Assembly (NCBI GenBank): GCA_934675625.1
Contig: CAKURH010000062.1
Coordinates: 1-22,378 of the forward strand
Source: an uncultured Kiritimatiellota bacterium
GTDB lineage: Bacteria; Verrucomicrobiota; Kiritimatiellia; RFP12; UBA1067
Direction: 5' to 3'
Length of the DNA stretch: 22,378 nt
In this document: positions 1-5,404 of the stretch, piece after piece
Position numbering within the stretch: position 1 is the first letter of the stretch
How the letters are laid out: every line of letters begins with the position of its first letter
Made by a program: the position numbers and the translations under genes
The notes under the pieces: generated by a model
What the model was told of the DNA's origin: nothing
The model's input: only the letters and a program-made list of their open reading frames with translations
The model's database searches: none

Positions 1-65
1 ATCCTGTCCAGCCAGTTGTCAAAGAACGAGTCCTTCTCCACCTTGAAAGAAGAAACTGGTTCTAC

Positions 66-96
66 ATTATACCTTTGATCGAAGACTGGTTGCCAA
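66..96 (-). promoter_or_regulatory. Possible divergent promoter at left edge
   Basis: On the minus strand a perfect TATAAT lies at 71-66. A TTGGCA box at 96-91 precedes it with a 19-bp spacer, and that box sits inside the first 23-bp repeat. It would drive transcription leftward out of the window. Downstream, minus-strand sequence is open to the edge and contains a GTG at 41-39 followed by VEKDSFFDNWLDR. This could be the first codons of a gene, but too little is visible to name it. The other sequence in 1-65 shows nothing recognisable. Confidence 0.3.
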
Positions 97-160
97 AGTC
101 CACAATGGAATCGCGCCAAAGTCCACAACGAAATTACGCCAAAGTCCACAACGGAGTTGA
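92..160. repeat. Three tandem 23-bp repeats
   Basis: Three direct repeats start at 92, 115 and 138 with an exact 23-bp period. Each begins with the identical 14-mer GCCAAAGTCCACAA and then diverges slightly. The period is close to two helical turns, so a bound protein would face the same side of the DNA at each copy. The array runs into the -35 box of the ATPase gene promoter. It is best read as an operator or protein-binding array. It is not a CRISPR array, because there are no unique spacers. Confidence 0.8.
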
Positions 161-186
161 CGGGAATCTCGCGCATTTGGTATCAT
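157..186 (+). promoter_or_regulatory. Leaderless-type promoter of the DUF4143 ATPase gene
   Basis: The -35 box TTGACG (157-162) and the -10 box TATCAT (181-186) are separated by 18 bp. The expected transcription start falls at about 193, which is the G of the proposed GTG start codon. The message would therefore be leaderless. The -35 box overlaps the end of the third 23-bp repeat, so a protein bound to the array could block or contact RNA polymerase. Confidence 0.6.
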
Positions 187-192
187 ACCCGC

Positions 193-1479
193 GTGAAAGA
201 ATATAAAAATAGGATTTTCGATAGGCTTTTGGCCGATGCGCTCGATGCCAAAGGCGCAGTGCTCATTGAAGGCGCGAAATGGTGCGGAAAGACGACAACT
301 GCCGAGCAGATCGCGCGAAGCGTCGTCTACGTGAACGAGCCGAAGAAACTTCGGCAGAACCTCATAATGGCGCAGACGAATCCCGAACGGTTGCTGGAGG
401 GAGAATCGCCGCGGCTGATTGACGAATGGCAGATTGCGCCCGAACTTTGGGATGCTGTTCGATTCGATGTCGATCATTCCGATGCAGACGGAAAGTACAT
501 CTTGACGGGGAGTGCTGTTCCGTTGGATGAGGAGGCGAAGAGAAAGATTCACCATTCGGGTACGGGGCGTTTTTCATGGCTGAGAATGCGGCCCATGTCC
601 CTCTACGAAAGTCAGGAGTCGTTGGGCAGTGTCTCGTTCGCGGACTTGTTCGCCGGAAAGGAATCAATCGGCGAAGCAAAGCCGTTTACGCTGGAGGAAA
701 TGGCCTATCTGACTTGCCGAGGCGGATGGCCGAGGGCGACGGACAAGGTCGGCCGGTCGGCCTTGCGGCAGGCGTTTGACTATGTTGACGCCGTGGTGCG
801 GGCGGACATCTCGCGCGTTGACGCCGTGAAGCGAGACCCGGATACCGCATTGCGCATCATGGCTTCCCTGGCGCGGCTTCAGGGCACGCAATCGAACCTG
901 AGCGTGATCAGGGCTGACCTGGCGCCAAACGGCATACGAGGTTCTGTTCATGAAAACACGATCGCCTCGTATGTCGGGGCGCTCAAGAAGATCTTCGTGA
1001 TCGAGGACATGCCGGCGTGGTGTCCGAACCTTCGTTGCAAGACGCCGATTCGCACGACGGACACACGCTATTACACCGACCCTTCCATCGCGACGGCTGC
1101 CTTGGGGCTTGGTCCCGACGACTTGATGAACGACTTGACGTCATTTGGCCTTTTCTTCGAGACGCTGGTTGCCCGCGACCTGCGGACTTATGCCGAGGCG
1201 AACGACGGCAAGGTGAGCCATTATCACGACAAGAGCGGACTCGAATGCGATGCCGTGATGCATCTGAGAAACGGGAAGTACGGACTGATTGAAATAAAGC
1301 TCGGCGGCGAGAAGCTGATTGCCGACGGAAAGGCTCGGCTGAAGATGTTGGCGGATGAGATTGACACGAAACGCATGAAAGAGCCGTCGTTCCGCATGAT
1401 TGTCGTCGCGACGGGCGATTATGCGTACCGGGACATGGACGGTACGCTGATTTGCCCCGTCAGCAGCCTTAAGCCATAG
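193..1479 (+). CDS. AAA ATPase with DUF4143 C-terminal domain
   Basis: This is a 428-residue protein of the AAA_14 plus DUF4143 type, common in gut and accessory genomes and of unresolved cellular role. The N-terminal P-loop is GAKWCGKT (residues 27-34), the Walker B stretch is RLIDEWQ (D77-E78), and YILTGSA is the usual sensor-like strand after it. Near the C-terminus the pattern ECDAV followed by GLIEIKLGG resembles the D...ExK core of PD-(D/E)XK nucleases, as known for this family. The GTG at 193 is preferred as start because family members begin about here (MKEYKNRIFDRLL). An in-frame TTG at 157 lies inside the -35 box. No Shine-Dalgarno precedes the GTG, consistent with a leaderless message. 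GC content is visibly lower than in the downstream hydrolases, which suggests an accessory origin. Family call is secure; biological function is unknown. Confidence 0.9.
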   Translation: MKEYKNRIFDRLLADALDAKGAVLIEGAKWCGKTTTAEQIARSVVYVNEPKKLRQNLIMAQTNPERLLEGESPRLIDEWQIAPELWDAVRFDVDHSDADGKYILTGSAVPLDEEAKRKIHHSGTGRFSWLRMRPMSLYESQESLGSVSFADLFAGKESIGEAKPFTLEEMAYLTCRGGWPRATDKVGRSALRQAFDYVDAVVRADISRVDAVKRDPDTALRIMASLARLQGTQSNLSVIRADLAPNGIRGSVHENTIASYVGALKKIFVIEDMPAWCPNLRCKTPIRTTDTRYYTDPSIATAALGLGPDDLMNDLTSFGLFFETLVARDLRTYAEANDGKVSHYHDKSGLECDAVMHLRNGKYGLIEIKLGGEKLIADGKARLKMLADEIDTKRMKEPSFRMIVVATGDYAYRDMDGTLICPVSSLKP

Positions 1480-1493
1480 CTGAAAGTGCCCAG

Positions 1494-1559
1494 TTGACGG
1501 GACGCAACGACATGATGTATAATGATGCATCATAAACGATGAAGAGAAAGGTGCATCAT
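1494..1559 (+). promoter_or_regulatory. vapBC promoter with palindromic operator
   Basis: The -35 box TTGACG (1494-1499) and a perfect -10 box TATAAT (1518-1523) are 18 bp apart. Overlapping the -10 is the perfect 12-bp palindrome ATGATGCATCAT (1522-1533). Partial copies of the same motif lie at 1512-1520 and 1552-1559. This fits autoregulation by an antitoxin or toxin-antitoxin complex, as is known for VapBC loci. The ribosome binding site is AGAAAGG, about 7 nt before the ATG at 1558. Confidence 0.65.
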
Positions 1560-1806
1560 GTCGGTCATAACCATTCATGCCGAAGACCATTTGGCGGAGG
1601 CGGTTCGCGCGTATGCGGATCGTCTCGGCAAGAGCATGAACTTCGCGGTGAAGGAACTCCTTTCGTCTGCCTTGGGGCTCGTCAAGCCGGCGAAACGCCG
1701 TCACGACTTCTCGGAGTTCTGCGGCATTCTCAAAAAGTCGGATGCCGATGAGATCAGGCGGAACCTGAAGGCCTTTGACAAAGTGGATGCGGAGCTTTGG
1801 AAATGA
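1558..1806 (+). CDS. vapB: VapB-like ribbon-helix-helix antitoxin
   Basis: This is a small 82-residue protein immediately upstream of a PIN-domain toxin. The N-terminal half (MSVITIHAEDHLAEAVRAYA) has the short beta-strand followed by two helices expected of ribbon-helix-helix DNA-binding antitoxins. The charged C-terminal tail (about residues 55-82, ending FDKVDAELWK) is the likely toxin-wrapping segment. Its stop codon overlaps the start of the toxin gene (ATGA), so the two are translationally coupled. A palindrome at the promoter supports autorepression. The antitoxin role rests mainly on size, context and fold pattern; the exact antitoxin subfamily is not certain. Confidence 0.8.
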   Translation: MSVITIHAEDHLAEAVRAYADRLGKSMNFAVKELLSSALGLVKPAKRRHDFSEFCGILKKSDADEIRRNLKAFDKVDAELWK

Positions 1807-2192
1807 AGCGGCTCGTGCTGGACTCGAATGCGCTGATTTCGCTCTTTGACGGAGATGCGTCGGTCGCGGACGCCATGGCAGAGGCCGAACGCATCTTGAT
1901 ACCGGCGGTGGTCTTGGGCGAAGTGCGCTTGGGATTCAATGGTACCCGTCGAGCCAAGGAAGCCGAACGGGCGCTGAATCGGCTTTTGGAGCGTCCGAAC
2001 GTCGAGGTCTGGCCAGTGACCGAAGAGACGGCCTCCTTTTTCGTGTCCGTCATGCGCCTTTTGCTGGAGAAGGGGACTCCGATTCCGACGGATGACGTCT
2101 GGATTGCCGCCGGTGTCCTGGAGGCCGGTGCCGTTCTCTTTTCTCGGGATCGTCACTTCGAACGGATCCCAACGCTGCGGCTCATCGGCTAA
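1803..2192 (+). CDS. vapC: VapC-like PIN-domain toxin ribonuclease
   Basis: This is a 129-residue PIN-domain protein, the usual length for VapC. The four acidic residues of the metal site are visible: D7 in VLDSN, E40 in VLGEVRLGF, D97/D98 in PTDDVWIAA and D116 in SRDRHF. VapC proteins are Mg-dependent endoribonucleases that cleave tRNA or rRNA and are held inactive by the paired antitoxin. The start ATG overlaps the antitoxin stop by an ATGA junction. All catalytic positions are present, so it is probably active. Confidence 0.9.
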   Translation: MKRLVLDSNALISLFDGDASVADAMAEAERILIPAVVLGEVRLGFNGTRRAKEAERALNRLLERPNVEVWPVTEETASFFVSVMRLLLEKGTPIPTDDVWIAAGVLEAGAVLFSRDRHFERIPTLRLIG

Positions 2193-2197
2193 GAGTC

Positions 2198-2268
2198 CTC
2201 GTCACGGCCGTGCAGACGCGTGTCGGCACGAGAGGCGCTCCGAACGCCACGGAAACGTGACGATACAT
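2198..2268 (-). pseudogene. Decayed azlD fragment
   Basis: On the minus strand this stretch reads GAPLVPTRVCTAVTRTL. The intact AzlD protein encoded further right contains GAHLVPTLVCTAVTMAL. At DNA level, 2200-2242 matches 14198-14240 at 37 of 43 positions in the same orientation. It has no flanking azl frame, so it is a relic. It begins only a few bases after the vapC stop and lies just upstream of the glycoside hydrolase operon. Confidence 0.65.
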
Positions 2269-2343
2269 GCCCTCCCCTGTTCGCCCTTTGCCCACGGGCT
2301 TGTCGCGTGTTGTGAAAAATCGAATAAAATTCTTGTCTAAAAA

Positions 2344-2386
2344 CAAATGCTTTTGATAGACATTTGAAATGCTGTTGTGGTAAAAT
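2344..2386 (+). promoter_or_regulatory. Putative promoter and operator of the glycoside hydrolase operon
   Basis: A TAGACA -35 box (2357-2362) and a TAAAAT -10 box (2381-2386) are separated by 18 bp, the same spacing seen at other promoters here. An inverted repeat CAAATG (2344-2349) and CATTTG (2361-2366) overlaps the -35, and AAATGC recurs at 2345 and 2367, so a repressor site is plausible. The expected transcription start is near 2393. The A/T-rich stretch just upstream contrasts with the GC-rich genes. Confidence 0.5.
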
Positions 2387-2392
2387 GCCCTC

Positions 2393-2449
2393 ATGTTGAT
2401 TCAAGAAAGCACGGAAGGCCATGCAACACAAGCCGAGAAAGACGCCTAA
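2393..2449 (+). CDS. Possible leaderless upstream peptide
   Basis: An ATG sits exactly where transcription from the TAAAAT box should begin. It opens an 18-codon frame (MLIQESTEGHATQAEKDA) that ends at 2449, overlapping the first codons of the hydrolase-like gene in another frame. If translated, it could couple or limit initiation at 2421. There is no conservation evidence, so this may be chance. Confidence 0.25.
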   Translation: MLIQESTEGHATQAEKDA

Positions 2450-4028
2450 TGCAAGCGAAGTCTCGGCGAAAAGCGTGTGTGCGGGGCTGCTGCTGGGACT
2501 GATGTGGCTCGGCGCGTCGGCGGCAGGCTTCGAGATGCCGGCCTTCAAGCTGCTGGCCACGCGCCGGTACGTGCTGGACAACGAGCGCGTCTTGGCGGAA
2601 CTGCGCCCGGAGACGGTCTTCTGCGCGGACGTCCAGCATCCGCCGATGGCCCTTTCCGTAGCGGCACCGCGCGTCCGCTACGGCGCGGGGCGCGTCACGC
2701 TGTCGGCGGGCGATCAGGCGGCGGTTGGCGCGCTGACGGTTTCGGGGTGGCTTCCCGGCGCGCACTATTCGGCGGACTGCGAATCGCTGACTCCGGGCGC
2801 GGCGGCCGAACTCGTCTGGTCTGACCTGAAGGGCGAGGTCGTCCTGCGCGTGACGGCGGAGCCGGGGAAGCCCGTGGCGTTCGCCGAGACGGTCAACGGC
2901 GCGCCGGCCGCGTTCAGGCTTGAGAAGCCGGAAGCCGTCCCCGCGCCGCCCTTCCGCCTGTCGGGCGTGGTCGCCGGGCCGACGATGCTGATCGCCGCGC
3001 GGAAGGACGGCGTTGTCCGCTATCTGGGTTCGGTCACGTTCGCGGACGCGCTGGACCTCCGCTCGCGCCGCTTCCTGGGCACGCTGAAGTTCGGCGTCGG
3101 CGCGCGCCTGCCGCCGCAGGGCGTCGCCGTCTTCTCGCGGGCGGCGATGGCGCTCACGGCCGGCACGGGGCAGGCGGACTTCCGGATCGTGACGGACGGC
3201 CCCGGCTGCCAGCCGTACCTTGAGAACGGGCGGATGTTCTGCACGTTCTCCGCGCGCGCCGGATTCAAGTACGTCAAGAGCGTGGCGAGCTTCGACCCGG
3301 CGTTGCTCGACTTCCGCATGGAGGGCGTGCTTTTCACACGCTACGGAGAAGACGACGACCTCCTGCGCAATGATGCGGTGAACCACCTGTTCCATGACCG
3401 CGCGTCCGGCTCGTGGAAGGCGTGCGGCGTCGTGTGGTCGACGGCCAGCAACGACCTGAATCCGAAAACGCGGAAGGGAAGCGGCCTCGCGGTGATGGAA
3501 TGCCGGAAAACTCCGCTGCGGGGCATCACCGTCCTGACGGCCCGCCCGCTTGAGCTGGAGGGCGGCCTGAAGAGCGAAGACCCCTATTTCACGTTCGACG
3601 CGAAGACGAACAGGTGGCGGCTCGCGACTTCGACGTTTGTCGAGCAGGGCCTGCGTCCGTGCCTGTGGGAGGCAGATCGGTGGGACGGCCCCTACAGGCG
3701 CATCGCCGGCCCCGGGGCGTTCGATTCGACGGGGTGCCAGATCATGGACTTTGCGGGAAGGAAGTTCGTGATGACGGCGAACGTCGACCGCCGGATGCCC
3801 GTCTACGACTATCCGACGCTGGCGTACCGCGGTGAGCTGGAGCTGGACGTGAAGCCGTTCGGCGCGGCCTGTCCGAACGGGCGCGTCTTCACGGCCTTTG
3901 CCGAACTGCCGGAGGGCTACCCCTATCGCTATTTCATGATGACGATGGACCGGCAGAACTTTCCCGGCATGCCGAGTCCGAACTGGACCTACGGCGGCAT
4001 CTACTTCTACGGAGCGAACGAACCATGA
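2421..4028 (+). CDS. Secreted beta-propeller protein, possible glycosidase
   Basis: This is a 535-residue secreted protein and the first gene of the operon. Residues 1-35 form a signal peptide: a basic start, then the core AGLLLGLMWLGASAAG. A GGAAGG ribosome binding site precedes the ATG by about 2 nt. The body is rich in beta strands with aromatic and acidic turns. The C-terminal third has SEDPYFTFD (near residue 385), EADRWDGPYRRIAGPG and NWTYGGIYFYG, a pattern reminiscent of five-bladed propeller glycosidases such as GH43/GH32-like folds. I cannot place it in a named family or point to a certain catalytic pair. The stop overlaps the GH26 start (ATGA), so the two are probably made together and may act on the same glycan. 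Confident as a gene; activity is inferred. Confidence 0.85.
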   Translation: MQHKPRKTPNASEVSAKSVCAGLLLGLMWLGASAAGFEMPAFKLLATRRYVLDNERVLAELRPETVFCADVQHPPMALSVAAPRVRYGAGRVTLSAGDQAAVGALTVSGWLPGAHYSADCESLTPGAAAELVWSDLKGEVVLRVTAEPGKPVAFAETVNGAPAAFRLEKPEAVPAPPFRLSGVVAGPTMLIAARKDGVVRYLGSVTFADALDLRSRRFLGTLKFGVGARLPPQGVAVFSRAAMALTAGTGQADFRIVTDGPGCQPYLENGRMFCTFSARAGFKYVKSVASFDPALLDFRMEGVLFTRYGEDDDLLRNDAVNHLFHDRASGSWKACGVVWSTASNDLNPKTRKGSGLAVMECRKTPLRGITVLTARPLELEGGLKSEDPYFTFDAKTNRWRLATSTFVEQGLRPCLWEADRWDGPYRRIAGPGAFDSTGCQIMDFAGRKFVMTANVDRRMPVYDYPTLAYRGELELDVKPFGAACPNGRVFTAFAELPEGYPYRYFMMTMDRQNFPGMPSPNWTYGGIYFYGANEP

Positions 4029-5311
4029 GCGACAAGTCACTGAAGGGGAACGGCAAGATGAGGGTTGGTTTCAGGGCGTTGCCCTGCGCATTGGCGCTTG
4101 GGGCGGCGTGTCTTGGCGCGGGTGCGTCGCCGAAGGATGACGTCCTCGTGCGGCTGTGCCAGACGGCGGAATCGCCCAGCTACTACTGGGCGTGGACCTA
4201 TCCGTGGCTGAACCATGGCGACTGCAAGGGCGACAGGCGCCACGTCGTCGAGAAGGACGGCCGGTTTCTGCCGAAGCCGACGGACGAGGTGACGCTCGAA
4301 AGCGTCTACCAGAAGTTCTCCGGCGGCCGCCGTGCCGTCATCAACTATGCGGATCTCGCGTCGCTTGTCGGCACGTGGCATCCCGACCGCTACTATCGCG
4401 TCAACCGGGCGGGGATGATGGCCGTGGTCAAGCGCCAGTGGAAGGAGTTCGGCGGCGTCATGGTCTTCAACTGGCACATGGATCACCCGTACTGCACGAA
4501 CGGCTACCCCCAGGCCTCCTACCGCTTCAAGAGCGACGGCGAGAACCGCAACGTCATCCGCCAGATCCTGGACGGCACGGGCGAGCCGTGCGGCGCGGAG
4601 ACGATGTTCGCGCGGAATGTGCGGCCGGCGTTCGCCAACCCGCGCGACTGGTTCTTCGCGTCCCTGAAGGACGTGGCGGACTTCTTCAATGGCCTCATGG
4701 ACGAAGACGGGCGGAAGATTCCCGTCATTCTGCGCTATCCGCACGAGTGCGACGGCAAATGGTTCTGGTGGGGGCGGACGTGGTGCACGACAGACGAGTT
4801 CCGCCGATTCTGCCGGATGGAAGCCGATTACCTGCGCAAGGCGTGCGGCGAAGGCCAGATCCTGTTCGCCTACACGCCGGACAAGACCTGGAAGGAGTTT
4901 GGCCGCGAAGGCGATTCGGCGAACACGTTCTTGGCCTACTATCCGGGCGACGCCTACGTGGATATCCTCGGCATCGACGACTACTCGATCGGAAACGGCG
5001 ATGACAGGCAGGTCGAGAACAGTCTTCGGCAGACGGTGAGCAAGTTGCGCCTCCTGACGGATTTTGCCGTGGCGCGTGGAAAGGTCGTTTGCATTTCCGA
5101 GTCAGGCGGCGACAGGAAGCGCGACGACTTCTTCACGTGGCTGCACCGAGCCGCGACGGCTCCGGGCGTGAAGGTCGCCTTTGTCAACACCTGGGCGGGC
5201 CGGTACGGCTCCCTGCCGGCAACGTCGGCCTCCGAGGCGGACGAGAAAGCTTTTGCGGCACGTCCGCAGGTGCTGATGGAAGACGCGCACAACAGGCTGA
5301 ATAGAAAATAA
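4025..5311 (+). CDS. GH26 beta-mannanase-like glycoside hydrolase
   Basis: This 428-residue protein matches the GH26 pattern of endo-beta-1,4-mannanases and related enzymes. The acid/base glutamate is E241 in RYPHECDGKWFWWG. The nucleophile glutamate is E359 in VVCISESGG. An upstream NWHMDHP supplies the usual active-site histidine region. Together these support a retaining (beta/alpha)8 enzyme cleaving beta-mannosidic or similar backbones. An ATGA overlap with the gene before suggests coupling. An alternative start at 4058, with an AAGGGG site upstream, gives a cleaner signal peptide (MRVGFRALPCALALGAACLG), so the protein is exported in either case. GH26 also includes beta-1,3-xylanases and lichenase-like enzymes, so the exact substrate is open. 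Confidence 0.9.
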   Translation: MSDKSLKGNGKMRVGFRALPCALALGAACLGAGASPKDDVLVRLCQTAESPSYYWAWTYPWLNHGDCKGDRRHVVEKDGRFLPKPTDEVTLESVYQKFSGGRRAVINYADLASLVGTWHPDRYYRVNRAGMMAVVKRQWKEFGGVMVFNWHMDHPYCTNGYPQASYRFKSDGENRNVIRQILDGTGEPCGAETMFARNVRPAFANPRDWFFASLKDVADFFNGLMDEDGRKIPVILRYPHECDGKWFWWGRTWCTTDEFRRFCRMEADYLRKACGEGQILFAYTPDKTWKEFGREGDSANTFLAYYPGDAYVDILGIDDYSIGNGDDRQVENSLRQTVSKLRLLTDFAVARGKVVCISESGGDRKRDDFFTWLHRAATAPGVKVAFVNTWAGRYGSLPATSASEADEKAFAARPQVLMEDAHNRLNRK

Positions 5312-5353
5312 ACCAACACACAACGAAACCGATACACAAAAGGAGCAAAAACA

Positions 5354-5404
5354 ATGAAGAATAGGATGAAACATAAAGTTTTCGGGGGGGGGGGGGGGGT
5401 ATGA
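5354..5404 (+). other. Out-of-frame true start segment of the giant surface protein
   Basis: A strong ribosome binding site (GGAG at 5342-5345, 8 nt spacing) precedes an ATG at 5354. This opens the frame MKNRMKHKVF followed by glycines from the poly-G tract. At the 16 G present here it hits TGA at 5402-5404. With 14, 17 or 20 G it would join the large downstream frame. With 15 G it would stop at 5469-5471. The segment supplies the basic N-region of a signal peptide whose hydrophobic core lies just beyond the tract, so it is probably the authentic 5' end of that gene. Confidence 0.7.
5384..5399 (+). repeat. Poly-G tract of 16 residues, candidate phase-variation switch
   Basis: There are sixteen consecutive G residues, ten codons inside a gene start. 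No comparable run occurs elsewhere in the window except at the right end. Tracts of this length are prone to slipped-strand mispairing. Here the length decides whether the start at 5354 reads into the surface protein. The reported length could also be a sequencing error. Confidence 0.9.

Noticed and set aside
1..65. Beginning of a minus-strand gene at the left edge
   Set aside because: A promoter-like signal and a short open frame are present, but fewer than 15 codons are visible and no family can be named.
92..160. Tandem repeats as a CRISPR array
   Set aside because: The 23-bp period contains no unique spacers of normal length and there are no cas genes. The repeats are adjacent to a promoter.
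157..192. TTG at 157 as the start of the first ATPase
   Set aside because: It lies within the -35 box, upstream of the predicted transcription start, and adds residues not typical of the family.
2391..4040. A 549-codon minus-strand frame
   Set aside because: It is antisense to the propeller gene, Arg-rich and without motifs.
5384..5399. Poly-G tract dismissed as a pure sequencing artefact
   Set aside because: Not fully excluded, but the flanking sequences complement each other (ribosome binding site and N-region on one side, signal core on the other), which an arbitrary artefactual join would not explain.
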